A stretch of 64,000 bases of DNA from Burkholderia anthina (lineage in GTDB: Bacteria; Pseudomonadota; Gammaproteobacteria; Burkholderiales; Burkholderiaceae), in contig NZ_CABVLY010000012.1 in NCBI RefSeq assembly GCF_902498995.1, forward strand, positions 62,001 to 126,000, written 5' to 3'. The notes beneath the pieces were generated by a model. The model ran no database searches, was not told the origin of the DNA, and saw only the letters and a list, made by a program, of their open reading frames with translations. A program made the translations under genes and the position numbers. Below are positions 16,986 through 27,750 of this stretch, one piece after another (position 1 is the stretch's first letter; each line of letters starts with the position of its first letter).

Positions 16986-18956
16986 ATGCTTTTTCCCACA
17001 GAATTTGACGTCATCGTCGTCGGTGGCGGTCATGCCGGCACGGAGGCTGCGTTGGCATCCGCGCGTATGGGCGCGAAGACGCTGCTGCTGACCCATAACA
17101 TCGAAACGCTCGGACAGATGAGCTGCAATCCGTCGATCGGCGGCATTGGCAAGGGCCATCTGGTCAAGGAAGTCGACGCGCTTGGCGGCGCGATGGCGGC
17201 CGCGACGGACGAGAGCGGTATTCAGTTCCGGATCCTCAATTCGTCGAAGGGGCCGGCTGTGCGTGCGACGCGCGCACAGGCCGACCGTATCCTGTACAAG
17301 GCCGCGATTCGCCACCGGCTCGAGAACCAGCCGAACCTGTGGCTGTTCCAGCAGGCCGTCGACGACCTGATGGTCGAAGGCGACCGCGTGGTCGGCGCCG
17401 TTACGCAGATCGGCATCCGCTTCCGCGCACGCGCGGTGGTGCTGACGGCCGGCACGTTCCTCGACGGCAAGATCCACGTCGGCCTGAACAACTACACGGG
17501 CGGGCGCGCGGGCGATCCGGCGGCCGTGTCGCTGTCGGCGCGGCTGAAGGAGCTGAAGCTGCCGCAGGGGCGCCTGAAGACCGGTACGCCGCCGCGTATC
17601 GATGGCCGCTCGATCGACTTTTCGAAGCTCGACGAGCAGCCGGGCGACCTCGATCCGATCCCCGTATTCTCGTTCCTCGGCCGGGCAGAGCAGCATCCGC
17701 AGCAGTTGCCGTGCTGGGTCACGCACACGAACGAGCGCACGCACGACATCATTCGCGGCGGCCTCGACCGTTCGCCGATGTATACAGGCGTGATCGAAGG
17801 CGTCGGCCCGCGTTATTGCCCGTCGATCGAGGACAAGATCCACCGGTTCGCGTCGAAGGAATCGCACCAGATCTTCCTGGAGCCGGAAGGGCTGACGACC
17901 AACGAGTTCTATCCGAACGGGATTTCGACGAGCCTGCCGTTCGACGTGCAGCTCGAGCTCGTGCACTCGATGCGCGGCCTCGAGAACGCGCACATCCTGC
18001 GCCCTGGCTATGCGATCGAGTACGACTACTTCGATCCGCGTGCGCTGAAGGCGTCGCTCGAGACGAAGGCGATCAACGGACTATTCTTTGCGGGCCAGAT
18101 CAACGGCACGACCGGCTATGAAGAGGCTGCGGCGCAAGGCCTGCTGGCCGGCCTGAACGCCGGTCGTTATGTGCAGGAGAAGGACGCATGGTGCCCGCGG
18201 CGCGACCAGGCTTACCTGGGCGTGCTGGTCGACGATCTCGTCACGCGCGGCGTGGCCGAGCCGTACCGGATGTTCACGAGCCGCGCCGAATACCGCCTGA
18301 GCCTGCGTGAAGACAACGCCGACATGCGCCTGACCGAACTGGGCCGCGAACTGGGTCTCGTCGACGACGTGCGTTGGGATGCGTTCAGCCGGAAGCGTGA
18401 CGCTGTTTCACGTGAAACCGAACGACTGAAGTCCACGTGGGTCACGCCAAAGACGCTGCCGCCGGAAGAGGCGGCCGCGTTGCTCGGCAAGGCGATCGAC
18501 CACGAGTACAGCCTTGCCGAACTGCTGCGCCGTCCGGGCATTAGCTACGACGGTGTGTGCGGGCTGAAGGGCGGCGAGTGCGGCCCCGCGGAGCCGCTCA
18601 CGGACGATCCGGTGCTGCTCGAGCAGATCAAGGAGCAGGTCGAGATCGGCATCAAATACCAGGGCTATATCGAGCGTCAGGCGAGCGAGATCGAACGCAA
18701 CGATGCGAACGAGAACACGCGCCTGCCAGACGGAATCGACTATCGCGAGGTGCGAGGCCTGTCGTTCGAGGTGAGCCAGAAGCTCAACGAGTTCCGGCCG
18801 GAAACGATCGGCCAGGCATCGCGTATCTCGGGCGTCACGCCGGCTGCGATCTCGCTGCTGATGGTGCACCTGAAGCGCCGTGGTCTTGGCCGTCGTAACG
18901 GTACCGCTGCAGAGGCGACCGAGCAGGGGGACGGCACCGTCCCGACGCAACAATGA
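16986..18956 (+). CDS. mnmG: tRNA uridine-5-carboxymethylaminomethyl modification enzyme MnmG (GidA)
   Basis: A 656-residue FAD-dependent enzyme that, with MnmE, installs the cmnm5 group on the wobble uridine of several tRNAs. It starts [20 protein letters not shown] with the FAD-binding GGGHAG at residues 13-18, followed by the GidA pattern [16 protein letters not shown]. Length is close to the family norm (about 630) with a Thr/Glu-rich C-terminal tail. The segment encoding Val-Ser-Arg-Glu-Thr near residue 475 is the second parS site. The last base pairs overlap rsmG (ATGA). The order mnmG-rsmG-parA-parB is the classical origin-proximal partition cluster. Confidence 0.98.
   Translation: MLFPTEFDVIVVGGGHAGTEAALASARMGAKTLLLTHNIETLGQMSCNPSIGGIGKGHLVKEVDALGGAMAAATDESGIQFRILNSSKGPAVRATRAQADRILYKAAIRHRLENQPNLWLFQQAVDDLMVEGDRVVGAVTQIGIRFRARAVVLTAGTFLDGKIHVGLNNYTGGRAGDPAAVSLSARLKELKLPQGRLKTGTPPRIDGRSIDFSKLDEQPGDLDPIPVFSFLGRAEQHPQQLPCWVTHTNERTHDIIRGGLDRSPMYTGVIEGVGPRYCPSIEDKIHRFASKESHQIFLEPEGLTTNEFYPNGISTSLPFDVQLELVHSMRGLENAHILRPGYAIEYDYFDPRALKASLETKAINGLFFAGQINGTTGYEEAAAQGLLAGLNAGRYVQEKDAWCPRRDQAYLGVLVDDLVTRGVAEPYRMFTSRAEYRLSLREDNADMRLTELGRELGLVDDVRWDAFSRKRDAVSRETERLKSTWVTPKTLPPEEAAALLGKAIDHEYSLAELLRRPGISYDGVCGLKGGECGPAEPLTDDPVLLEQIKEQVEIGIKYQGYIERQASEIERNDANENTRLPDGIDYREVRGLSFEVSQKLNEFRPETIGQASRISGVTPAAISLLMVHLKRRGLGRRNGTAAEATEQGDGTVPTQQ
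18404..18419. other. parS centromere site 2, inside mnmG
   Basis: TGTTTCACGTGAAACC matches parS at 15 of 16 positions, with the inner 14 bases (18405-18418) perfect. It lies within the mnmG coding sequence, 1.9 kb from site 1 and 1.3 kb before parA, and is read as Val-Ser-Arg-Glu-Thr codons. Confidence 0.93.
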
Positions 18957-19639
18957 CGGCGCGTCGCGCGCCGGCGGTTAATCGGGACGTACTTGAAGGG
19001 ATGCTCGTCGACGGCACGGCTGCGCTCGACATCGCATTGACGGATGCGCAACGCAACCAGTTGCTCGACTACGTGGCGCTGCTCGGCAAGTGGAACGCGG
19101 TCTACAACCTGACCGCGATCCGCGACCCGAAGCAGATGCTGATCCAGCACATCCTGGATTCGCTCTCCATCGTCCCGCATCTGCGCGGCCGGGCGTCGGC
19201 GCGTGTGCTCGACGTCGGTTCGGGCGGCGGGTTGCCCGGTATCGTGCTGGCAATCGTGCAGCCGGAATGGCATGTGACGCTGAACGATATCGTGCAGAAG
19301 AAGTCTGCATTCCAGACCCAGATGCGTGCGGAGCTGAAGCTCTCGAACCTGTCGGTCGTCACTGGCCGGGTCGAATCGCTGCAGCCGGGCGTCGAAGTGC
19401 CGGAAAAATTCGACATGATCGTATCCCGCGCTTTCGCGGATCTGTCCGATTTCGTTAAACTTGCTCGACATCTCGTCGCGCCCGGCGGCTCGATCTGGGC
19501 AATGAAGGGTGTGCACCCGGACGACGAGATCGCCCGGCTGCCGGAGGGGAGTCGTGTGAAGCGGACGATGCGGCTGGCGGTGCCGATGCTCGATGCCGAA
19601 CGGCATCTGATCGAAGTCACGGTCGCCGAAGCGAATTGA
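18953..19639 (+). CDS. rsmG: 16S rRNA (guanine527-N7)-methyltransferase RsmG (GidB)
   Basis: A 228-residue SAM-dependent methyltransferase that modifies G527 of 16S rRNA; loss in other bacteria gives low-level streptomycin resistance. The SAM motif [12 protein letters not shown] is at residues 85-96, and the family signature [13 protein letters not shown] lies upstream at about 47-59. The start codon overlaps the stop of mnmG by four bases, so translation is coupled. A stem (GGCGCGC/GCGCGCC, 19641-19658) follows directly after the stop. Confidence 0.97.
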   Translation: MTARRAPAVNRDVLEGMLVDGTAALDIALTDAQRNQLLDYVALLGKWNAVYNLTAIRDPKQMLIQHILDSLSIVPHLRGRASARVLDVGSGGGLPGIVLAIVQPEWHVTLNDIVQKKSAFQTQMRAELKLSNLSVVTGRVESLQPGVEVPEKFDMIVSRAFADLSDFVKLARHLVAPGGSIWAMKGVHPDDEIARLPEGSRVKRTMRLAVPMLDAERHLIEVTVAEAN

Positions 19640-19640
19640 G

Positions 19641-19668
19641 GGCGCGCGGTAGCGCGCCATTTGTTTGA
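19641..19668 (+). terminator. Weak terminator-like hairpin between rsmG and parA
   Basis: The perfect 7-bp stem GGCGCGC/GCGCGCC with loop GGTA is followed by ATTTGTTTG, a poor T-tract. It may attenuate transcription from mnmG-rsmG into parA rather than stop it. Confidence 0.35.
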
Positions 19669-19689
19669 AGTAAGAGGAACACACCAACG

Positions 19690-20469
19690 ATGGCAAAGAT
19701 CTTCTGCGTTGCGAACCAGAAGGGGGGCGTCGGCAAGACGACGACATCGGTCAATCTCGCCGCAAGCCTTGCAGCGCAGGAGCAACGAGTCCTGCTGATC
19801 GATCTCGACCCGCAGGGTAACGCGACGATGGGCAGCGGGATCGACAAAGCCTCCTGCGAGTCGACCGTGTACGAAGTGCTGGTCGACGGCGTATCGGTGG
19901 CCGATGCGCGCGTGCGTCCGGAAGGCGTCACGTACGACGTGCTGCCGGCCAATCGCGAGCTGTCCGGTGCCGAGATCGAACTGATCAACATCGACAACCG
20001 CGAGCGCAGGCTGAAGGCCGCGCTCGAGCGCGTGGCCGATGATTACGACTTCGTGCTGATCGATTGCCCGCCGACGCTGTCGTTGCTGACGCTGAACGGG
20101 CTGTGCGCGGCGCATGGCGTCGTGATCCCGATGCAGTGCGAGTACTTCGCACTGGAAGGTCTGTCCGACCTCGTCAACACGATCAAGCAGGTTCACGCGA
20201 ACATGAACCGCGACCTGAAGATCATCGGCTTGCTGCGCGTGATGTTCGATCCGCGCATCACGCTGCAGCAGCAGGTCTCCGATCAACTGAAAGCGCACTT
20301 CGGCGACAAGGTGTTTGACGCGGTGATTCCGCGTAACGTGCGCCTGGCGGAAGCGCCGAGTTACGGGTTGCCGGGCGTCGTGTTCGACCGCAACTCGCGC
20401 GGTGCGCAGGCGTATCTCCAGTTCGGTGCCGAGATGATCGATCGCGTGCGCGCGTTCGAGGTGTCGTGA
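19690..20469 (+). CDS. parA: Chromosome partitioning ATPase ParA (Soj)
   Basis: A 259-residue Walker-type ATPase that forms a DNA-bound gradient on the nucleoid and moves ParB-parS complexes. The deviant Walker A motif KGGVGKTTT starts at Lys11 with the signature lysine, Walker B-like LLIDLDPQGNAT follows, and the segment VLIDCPPTLSLLT matches the chromosomal Soj group. There is no N-terminal DNA-binding domain, which marks it as a chromosomal (type Ib-like short) ParA. It lies 7 bases before the longest parB frame; GAGGAA upstream serves as ribosome site. Confidence 0.97.
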   Translation: MAKIFCVANQKGGVGKTTTSVNLAASLAAQEQRVLLIDLDPQGNATMGSGIDKASCESTVYEVLVDGVSVADARVRPEGVTYDVLPANRELSGAEIELINIDNRERRLKAALERVADDYDFVLIDCPPTLSLLTLNGLCAAHGVVIPMQCEYFALEGLSDLVNTIKQVHANMNRDLKIIGLLRVMFDPRITLQQQVSDQLKAHFGDKVFDAVIPRNVRLAEAPSYGLPGVVFDRNSRGAQAYLQFGAEMIDRVRAFEVS

Positions 20470-20500
20470 TCCGGACATGAGCGAAGCGAGGAAGAAAGAC

Positions 20501-21394
20501 ATGAACGCGGTACCAAAGAAGAAGGGCTTGGGACGTGGCCTCGAAGCGCTGCTGGGCGGCAGCGCGGACATCACCGAAGCGGTGAAGATCGAAGGGGCGC
20601 CGAACACGCTCGCGCTCGGCAAGTTGCAGGCCGGCAAGTACCAGCCGCGCACGCGGATGGACGAGGGCAGCCTGCAGGAGCTGGCGGCCAGCATTCGCGC
20701 GCAAGGCGTGATGCAACCGATCCTGGTACGGCCCATTTCATCAGACAAATACGAGATCATCGCGGGCGAGCGGCGTTTCCGCGCGGCACGCCTGGCCGGT
20801 CTCGATGAAGTGCCGGTACTCGTGAAGGACGTGTCCGATCAGGCCGCCGCCGCGATGGCGCTGATCGAGAACATTCAGCGCGAGGATCTGAACCCGCTGG
20901 AAGAGGCGCACGGCATTCAGCGCCTGCTCGACGAGTTCGGTTTCACGCACGAGCAGGCGGCCGAATCGGTCGGCCGTTCGCGCAGCGCGGTGTCGAACCT
21001 GCTGCGTCTGCTGAACCTCGCGTCGCCGGTGCAGACGATGCTGCTGGCCGGCGATCTCGACATGGGGCATGCGCGCGCGCTGCTCGCGGTCGACGCGGCG
21101 ACGCAGATCACGCTTGCGCATCAGGTCGTCAACAAGCGCATGTCGGTGCGCGAGACCGAGAAGCTCGTTGCGCACACGACGAAGGAAGCGCCGGCCGTGA
21201 AGGCACGCGCGAAGGATGATGGCGGCCGCGACACGCGCCGTCTCGAGGAGGAGTTGTCCGACCTGCTCGCATCGACGGTGAAGATCAAGCTCGGCCGCCG
21301 CGGGCGAGGGCAGGTGCTGATCGACTTCGGCAACCTCGATGCGCTCGAGGGCATTCTCGCGCGTCTGCGCGGCAACGTCGCGACCGAAGAGTAA
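20501..21394 (+). CDS. parB: Chromosome partitioning protein ParB (Spo0J)
   Basis: A 297-residue CTP-dependent DNA clamp that loads at parS and spreads. The N-terminal ParA-interacting stretch is KKKGLGRGLEALLGG; CTPase/arginine-patch motif GERRFRAA is at residues 89-96, ENIQREDLNP at 123-132, the helix-turn-helix at about 150-172, and a C-terminal dimerisation domain follows. The start at 20501 has GAGGAA at good spacing; an in-frame ATG at 20477 would add eight residues (MSEARKKD) without a ribosome site. Both parS sites lie within 4 kb upstream. Confidence 0.95.
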   Translation: MNAVPKKKGLGRGLEALLGGSADITEAVKIEGAPNTLALGKLQAGKYQPRTRMDEGSLQELAASIRAQGVMQPILVRPISSDKYEIIAGERRFRAARLAGLDEVPVLVKDVSDQAAAAMALIENIQREDLNPLEEAHGIQRLLDEFGFTHEQAAESVGRSRSAVSNLLRLLNLASPVQTMLLAGDLDMGHARALLAVDAATQITLAHQVVNKRMSVRETEKLVAHTTKEAPAVKARAKDDGGRDTRRLEEELSDLLASTVKIKLGRRGRGQVLIDFGNLDALEGILARLRGNVATEE

Positions 21395-21407
21395 CGAGGC
21401 TCGATCG

Positions 21408-22538
21408 ATGGAAAACACGGGCGCGGCCGCGCCGCGCCGGTGGCTCGGATGGCTGTTGCAGGAGCCGGTACTGACGGTGCTGGCGCTTGCGTTGATTATT
21501 CTTCAATGGTTGCGTCCGCAACCAATTGCCGCACTGACCGGCCTCGTCGACTGGCAAACCGTGCTGACGCTGGCCGGCCTGCTGATGCTGACCAAGGCGC
21601 TCGAGTTGTCCGGGTGCCTGATGTGGCTTGCGCATCGCATCGTGCATCACGTGCACTCCGAGCGCGGGCTCGCGATGCTGCTCGTCATATTCGCGGCCGC
21701 GCTTGCGATGTGGCTCACCAACGACGTCGCGCTGTTCGTCGTCGTCCCGCTGATGGTGTCGCTGCGCGCACTGACGCCGCTGCCGTTCCGGCGGCTCGTG
21801 ATCGTGGTCGCGCTGGCCGTCAATGCGGGGTCCGTCGCGACGCCGCTCGGCAATCCCCAGAACCTTTTCCTGTGGCAATTGAGCGGTGTGTCATTCGGCC
21901 GTTTCGTCGTCACGCTCGGGCCGCTCGCGCTTGCATTGATGGTGCTGCTGCTCGTGCTGACGGCGTGCGCGTTTCGCGCGAAGCCGCTTGACCTGTCCGG
22001 AGACGTCGATCCGGTCCCCGTGCAGCGCATGCACGCGCTGCTCGCGGTGGTGCTGTTCGGTGCGTTCGTGTTGCTCGCCGATGCGCACCACCCGGTGCCG
22101 GGCCTCGTCGCCGTCGTGATCGCGCTGCTCGTCGCGAAACGTGATGCAGTCCTGAAGATCGACTGGCTGCTGCTGCTGATTTTCGTGCTGATGTTCGTCG
22201 TGCTGCGCAGCGCGGCCGCGCTGCCCGTCGTTCACGATGCGATCGCGCGTGCACAGCTCGATTCGCCGTTGCGCGTGTTTGCTGCGGGCGCGGTGCTGTC
22301 GCAGGGCATCAGCAACGTGCCGGCCGCGATCCTGTTGTCGGAATTCACGCACGACTGGCGTGCGCTCGCGTTCGGCGTATCGGTCGGCGGCTTCGGGTTC
22401 GCGATCGGCTCGCTCGCGAACCTGATCGCCGTGCGTCTCGCGAAGGAGCCGCGCATGTGGCTGCCGTTTCACCTGGTGTCGATTCCATTTGCACTCGCGA
22501 GCGCCGCGCTCGGTGCGTGGCTGCTCGTGCACGGCTGA
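21408..22538 (+). CDS. Ion transporter of the ArsB/NhaD (IT) superfamily
   Basis: A 376-residue inner-membrane protein with about 11 hydrophobic segments. Family-like features are the paired re-entrant motifs: MWLTNDVALFVVVPL with the polar Thr-Asn-Asp triplet, NAGSVATPLGNPQNLFLW, and later QGISNVPAAILLSEF, as in CitMHS/ArsB/NhaD permeases. The start at 21408 is supported by GAGG upstream. It lies 13 bases after parB, so it is probably co-transcribed with the partition genes. Substrate (dicarboxylate, arsenite or Na+/H+) cannot be decided from sequence. Confidence 0.8.
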   Translation: MENTGAAAPRRWLGWLLQEPVLTVLALALIILQWLRPQPIAALTGLVDWQTVLTLAGLLMLTKALELSGCLMWLAHRIVHHVHSERGLAMLLVIFAAALAMWLTNDVALFVVVPLMVSLRALTPLPFRRLVIVVALAVNAGSVATPLGNPQNLFLWQLSGVSFGRFVVTLGPLALALMVLLLVLTACAFRAKPLDLSGDVDPVPVQRMHALLAVVLFGAFVLLADAHHPVPGLVAVVIALLVAKRDAVLKIDWLLLLIFVLMFVVLRSAAALPVVHDAIARAQLDSPLRVFAAGAVLSQGISNVPAAILLSEFTHDWRALAFGVSVGGFGFAIGSLANLIAVRLAKEPRMWLPFHLVSIPFALASAALGAWLLVHG

Positions 22539-22615
22539 ACCCGCGGTAGCGCGTGGCACAGGCGCTCGATCCGGCGGGCGAGGAGGGTGCACAGCATTCC
22601 CGGTGGTTGCCGGGT

Positions 22616-22624
22616 TGTGGATAA
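22616..22624 (-). other. Perfect DnaA box upstream of the atp operon
   Basis: TGTGGATAA here is TTATCCACA on the reverse strand, a perfect DnaA box. It is single, so the region is not an origin by itself; it could titrate DnaA or link transcription to replication. Confidence 0.5.
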
Positions 22625-22674
22625 GTCCGGCGATCCACAGTCGATCGCCTGTGGTGATGTTGCAACTGATTGCA

Positions 22675-22687
22675 GGGGGGGGGGGGG
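22675..22687. repeat. 13-base G homopolymer
   Basis: Thirteen consecutive G residues lie in the gap between the transporter gene and atpI. No gene spans it. The rest of the 22539-23103 gap contains one DnaA box and, at its right end, the atp promoter. Tracts of this length are prone to slippage and also to sequencing error. Confidence 0.8.
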
Positions 22688-22996
22688 CGGGTTCGCGGCC
22701 GGCTCGTCTCGTGCGATGAGTGCGGCCTGTCATCACAGCGTTCCGCTTGTTCCCGATCCTTGTGTTGCAGTGTTTTCTGCGGTCGTTCCGCAGGGAATTT
22801 TTTGCCTGTGCGCCTGCCGGGTGGCCGAGGCGCTCGCCGAACGCCGGTTCTGCGCCATTCGTTGCGGCCACACTTTTCCAGCAAGAAGTACCGACGCGAA
22901 AATCCCACCTTACAACTGTCATCGTACGTCGCTCGTTCGCGCGTTTTTCACATGATGAGGACGCGTTTTACGCAGATTTTTGTCGCGTCTAAAGCC

Positions 22997-23025
22997 TTGA
23001 ATCACCTGCAACTATCGCTTACAAT
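22997..23025 (+). promoter_or_regulatory. Sigma70-type promoter of the atp operon
   Basis: TTGAAT (22997-23002) and TACAAT (23020-23025) are separated by exactly 17 bases, each matching the consensus well. The predicted start near 23032 gives a leader of about 70 bases before atpI. This is the best promoter visible in the window and fits a strongly expressed operon. Confidence 0.8.
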
Positions 23026-23103
23026 CGCCCGGATTTGTTAGCTAGGCACCCCCGAAAGCTTTCGGAAAGTTTGGGGCGGATTGGGAATTTGCGGAAGGTA
23101 GCG

Positions 23104-23640
23104 ATGGCGAGTCAGGAGCAGCCGGTCAATGGGCACGACGAGCGCAGCGCACGCCGCAACACCGAACCGGCTGTCGGGCAGCGGCATGCAGCCGCCGACG
23201 ACTGGGATGCCGAGCAGCAAGACGACACAACAATCGTTCCGCTTACGCGGGCCGAAGCGGAAACGCTGTTCGGGCCGGACGTAAGCCGACCCTCGCGGAT
23301 TACGCCCTACCGGGTCGTGATCGCGCAAGTGGTCCTGTCCTTGGTTGCAACGCTGGCGTGGTGGCTGTTTTCCTCGAAGCCGCCGGGCGCCGCTGCGCAA
23401 TCCGCATTTTTGGGCGGAGCGATTGGCTGGGTGCCGAGCGCATTGTTCGCGGCGCGTTTGAGGCGAGGCGGTGCCGACACCGTGATGGGTTGGGTGGTCG
23501 GCGAAGTACTCAAGATGGGAGCGACGATCGCGTTGTTCGTAGCGATTGCCGTGTGGTACCCCGGCGTGCACTGGGTGCCCTTGCTCATTACGTACTTGCT
23601 CGTGCTGAAAACGTACTGGATTGCGTTGGCCTGGCGATAG
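23104..23640 (+). CDS. atpI: ATP synthase protein I (AtpI)
   Basis: A 178-residue small membrane protein that heads the operon and assists c-ring assembly or Mg2+ supply. The C-terminal half has four hydrophobic segments, as in other AtpI proteins. The first 70 residues are hydrophilic, acidic and Gln/Asp-rich, longer than the usual short N-terminus of the roughly 125-residue family. The ATG at 23104 follows GGAAGG; earlier in-frame codons lie inside the leader. The C-terminal membrane part aligns by pattern with AtpI of other beta-proteobacteria. Confidence 0.85.
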   Translation: MASQEQPVNGHDERSARRNTEPAVGQRHAAADDWDAEQQDDTTIVPLTRAEAETLFGPDVSRPSRITPYRVVIAQVVLSLVATLAWWLFSSKPPGAAAQSAFLGGAIGWVPSALFAARLRRGGADTVMGWVVGEVLKMGATIALFVAIAVWYPGVHWVPLLITYLLVLKTYWIALAWR

Positions 23641-23709
23641 GCTGTGAGACCTTGCGCAGTTCGACCGGAACATGCGCAGGCGCGTTCCCGCAATAGAGTG
23701 TTGCGGTGA

Positions 23710-24603
<894 letters not shown>

Positions 24604-24624
24604 GCAGCCGGACAATCAAGCAGG

Positions 24625-24950
<326 letters not shown>

Positions 24951-25078
24951 GGTTCCTCGGAAGATTTGCGCCAGCGACAAGCCGGCGCAGGGTGGAACGG
25001 ATGACGAGCGCCAATCGAATTCATTTTCGACGCGCTCCTCCTCGTTTCAATTTCCGGAATAGCAGATAAGGAAACACC

Positions 25079-25549
25079 GTGAATCTCAACGCAACCCTGT
25101 TTGCGCAAATGGTCGTGTTCCTGATCCTCGCGTGGTTCACGATGAAATTCGTGTGGCCGCCGTTGGTCAACGCCCTCGACGAGCGCTCGAAGAAAATTGC
25201 CGACGGCCTGTCAGCCGCGGAAAAGGGTCAGGCGGAACTCGCAGCGGCGCACAAGCGCGTCGATCAGGAGCTCGCGCAAGCCCGTAACGACGGTCAACAA
25301 CGCATTGCCGACGCTGAAAAGCGCGCGCAGGCCGTGGCCGAAGAAATCAAGGCTCAAGCCCATGCCGAAGCCGCCCGCATCATCGCTCAGGCGAAGGCGG
25401 ACGCGGATCAGCAAATCGTGAAGGCGCGTGAAACGCTGCGCGGCGAAGTCGCCACGCTGGCGGTCAAGGGCGCCGAGCAGATCCTGAAGCGCGAAGTCGA
25501 TCAAACGGCCCACGCCGAACTGCTGAATCAACTGAAAGCCGAGCTCTGA
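25079..25549 (+). CDS. atpF: ATP synthase subunit b
   Basis: A 156-residue peripheral stalk subunit. One N-terminal transmembrane helix (about residues 5-25, [20 protein letters not shown]) is followed by a long Ala/Glu/Lys/Gln-rich coiled coil to the C-terminus. Length equals that of E. coli b. It uses a GTG start (25079) with AAGGAA upstream. The stop lies two bases before the atpH start. Confidence 0.97.
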   Translation: MNLNATLFAQMVVFLILAWFTMKFVWPPLVNALDERSKKIADGLSAAEKGQAELAAAHKRVDQELAQARNDGQQRIADAEKRAQAVAEEIKAQAHAEAARIIAQAKADADQQIVKARETLRGEVATLAVKGAEQILKREVDQTAHAELLNQLKAEL

Positions 25550-25551
25550 TC

Positions 25552-26091
25552 ATGGCCGAACTTGCAACCATCGCCCGCCCTTACGCAGAAGCGCTGTTCC
25601 GCGTGGCCGAGGGTGGTGATATCGCCGCCTGGTCCACGCTCGTGCAAGAGCTGGCTCAGGTTGCGCAACTGCCCGAAGTGCTGTCCGTCGCGTCGAGCCC
25701 GAAAGTGGGCCGTGCGCAGGTCAACGAGCTGTTGCTCGCCGCGGTGAAGTCGCCGCTCGCGACCAGCGCGGAAGCGAAGAACTTCGTGCAGATGCTGGTC
25801 GAAAATCACCGTATCGCGCTGCTGCCGGAAATCTCCGTACAGTTCGAAGAACTGAAGAATGCGCGCGAAGGCGCGGCCGACGTGCAGATCGTCAGCGCGT
25901 TTCCGCTCGAAGGCGCACAGCTCACCGAACTCCTCGCCAGCCTCGAACGCAAGTTCAAGCGCAAGCTGAAGCCGACGGTCCAGACCGATGCGTCGCTGAT
26001 CGGCGGCGTGCGCGTGACGGTCGGCGACGAAGTGCTCGATACCTCGGTCCGCGCGCGGCTCGCCAGCATGCAGACAGCCTTGTGCGCTTGA
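25552..26091 (+). CDS. atpH: ATP synthase subunit delta
   Basis: A 179-residue F1 subunit that joins the b dimer to the top of the alpha3beta3 ring. The N-terminus [18 protein letters not shown] is the delta signature, and the C-terminal part carries the conserved [27 protein letters not shown] segment near residues 147-170. It follows atpF with a two-base gap. Confidence 0.96.
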   Translation: MAELATIARPYAEALFRVAEGGDIAAWSTLVQELAQVAQLPEVLSVASSPKVGRAQVNELLLAAVKSPLATSAEAKNFVQMLVENHRIALLPEISVQFEELKNAREGAADVQIVSAFPLEGAQLTELLASLERKFKRKLKPTVQTDASLIGGVRVTVGDEVLDTSVRARLASMQTALCA

Positions 26092-26139
26092 GCGCCCAGG
26101 CAGCCGGCACGCAACAGAATTGACTATCAGGAGCGAATA

Positions 26140-27681
26140 ATGCAACTCAATCCCTCTGAGATCAGCGAGCTGATCAAGAGCCGGATCCAGGGCCTTGAAG
26201 CGAGCGCAGACGTTCGCAACCAGGGCACCGTGATCTCCGTGACCGACGGTATCGTGCGTATCCACGGCCTGTCGGACGTGATGCAGGGCGAAATGCTCGA
26301 GTTCCCGGGCAACACGTTCGGCCTCGCGCTGAACCTCGAGCGCGACTCGGTCGGCGCGGTGATTCTCGGCGAATACGAACACATCTCGGAAGGCGACATC
26401 GTCAAGACGACGGGCCGCATTCTCGAAGTGCCGGTGGGCCCGGAACTCGTCGGCCGCGTGGTCGATGCGCTCGGCAACCCGATCGACGGCAAGGGCCCGG
26501 TCAACGCGAAGCTGACCGACGCGATCGAAAAGATCGCCCCGGGCGTGATCTGGCGTAAGTCGGTGTCGCAGCCGGTGCAAACTGGCATCAAGTCGATCGA
26601 CGCGATGGTGCCGATCGGCCGTGGCCAGCGTGAGCTGATCATCGGCGACCGTCAGTGCGGCAAGACCGCGGTGGCGCTCGACGCGATCATCAACCAGAAG
26701 GGCAAGGACCTGATCTGTATCTACGTCGCGATCGGCCAGAAGGCTTCGTCGATCATGAACGTGGTTCGCAAGCTCGAAGAAACGGGCGCGATGGAATACA
26801 CGATCGTCGTCGCCGCTTCTGCATCGGATTCCGCCGCAATGCAGTACCTGGCGCCGTACGCCGGCTGCACGATGGGCGAATACTTCCGCGACCGCGGCCA
26901 AGACGCGCTGATCATTTACGACGACTTGACCAAGCAAGCTTGGGCGTATCGTCAGATCTCGCTGCTGCTGCGCCGCCCGCCGGGCCGTGAAGCTTACCCG
27001 GGCGACGTGTTCTATCTCCACTCGCGTCTGCTCGAGCGTGCTGCTCGCGTGTCGGAAGAGTACGTCGAGAAGTTCACGAACGGCGAAGTGAAGGGCAAGA
27101 GCGGCTCGTTGACGGCACTGCCGGTCATCGAAACGCAGGCTGGCGACGTGACCGCGTTCGTTCCGACGAACGTGATCTCGATTACCGACGGCCAGATCTT
27201 CCTGGAAACCGACCTGTTCAACGCAGGCATCCGCCCGGCAATCAACGCCGGCGTGTCGGTGTCGCGAGTCGGCGGCGCCGCTCAGACGAAGGTCGTGAAG
27301 AAGCTGTCGGGCGGTATCCGTACCGACCTCGCGCAGTACCGTGAACTCGCTGCATTCGCGCAGTTCGCATCGGACCTCGACGAAGCGACCCGCAAGCAGC
27401 TCGAGCGCGGCCGCCGCGTGACGGAACTGCTGAAGCAGCCGCAGTACCAACCGCTGCAGGTCTGGGAACTGGCCGTGTCGCTGTACGCCGCGAACAACGG
27501 CTTCCTCGACGACCTCGACGTGAAGCAAGTGCTCGCGTTCGAGAAGGGCCTGCGCGACAACCTGAAGACCAGCCACGCTGACCTCATCAAGCGCATCGAA
27601 GACACCAAGGATCTCTCGAAGGACGACGAAGGCGCGCTGCGCGCGGCAATCGAGTCCTTCAAGAAGTCGGGTGCCTATTGA
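26140..27681 (+). CDS. atpA: ATP synthase subunit alpha
   Basis: A 513-residue non-catalytic nucleotide-binding subunit of F1. The P-loop reads GDRQCGKT (169-176), with Cys where many bacteria have Thr. The family signature around [14 protein letters not shown] and the arginine finger region SVSRVGG are present. CAGGAG precedes the ATG. Length is the family norm. Confidence 0.98.
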   Translation: MQLNPSEISELIKSRIQGLEASADVRNQGTVISVTDGIVRIHGLSDVMQGEMLEFPGNTFGLALNLERDSVGAVILGEYEHISEGDIVKTTGRILEVPVGPELVGRVVDALGNPIDGKGPVNAKLTDAIEKIAPGVIWRKSVSQPVQTGIKSIDAMVPIGRGQRELIIGDRQCGKTAVALDAIINQKGKDLICIYVAIGQKASSIMNVVRKLEETGAMEYTIVVAASASDSAAMQYLAPYAGCTMGEYFRDRGQDALIIYDDLTKQAWAYRQISLLLRRPPGREAYPGDVFYLHSRLLERAARVSEEYVEKFTNGEVKGKSGSLTALPVIETQAGDVTAFVPTNVISITDGQIFLETDLFNAGIRPAINAGVSVSRVGGAAQTKVVKKLSGGIRTDLAQYRELAAFAQFASDLDEATRKQLERGRRVTELLKQPQYQPLQVWELAVSLYAANNGFLDDLDVKQVLAFEKGLRDNLKTSHADLIKRIEDTKDLSKDDEGALRAAIESFKKSGAY

Positions 27682-27750
27682 TCCGCGAGTGACACACTGA
27701 GGCCGCGCGGGTGCTGATGCGCCCGCGCCGCTTCGGTCAAGGAGCAAGCT

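Noticed and set aside
22539..23103. Chromosome origin (oriC) upstream of the atp operon
   Set aside because: Only one DnaA box and no long AT-rich unwinding region; dnaA and dnaN are not in the window.
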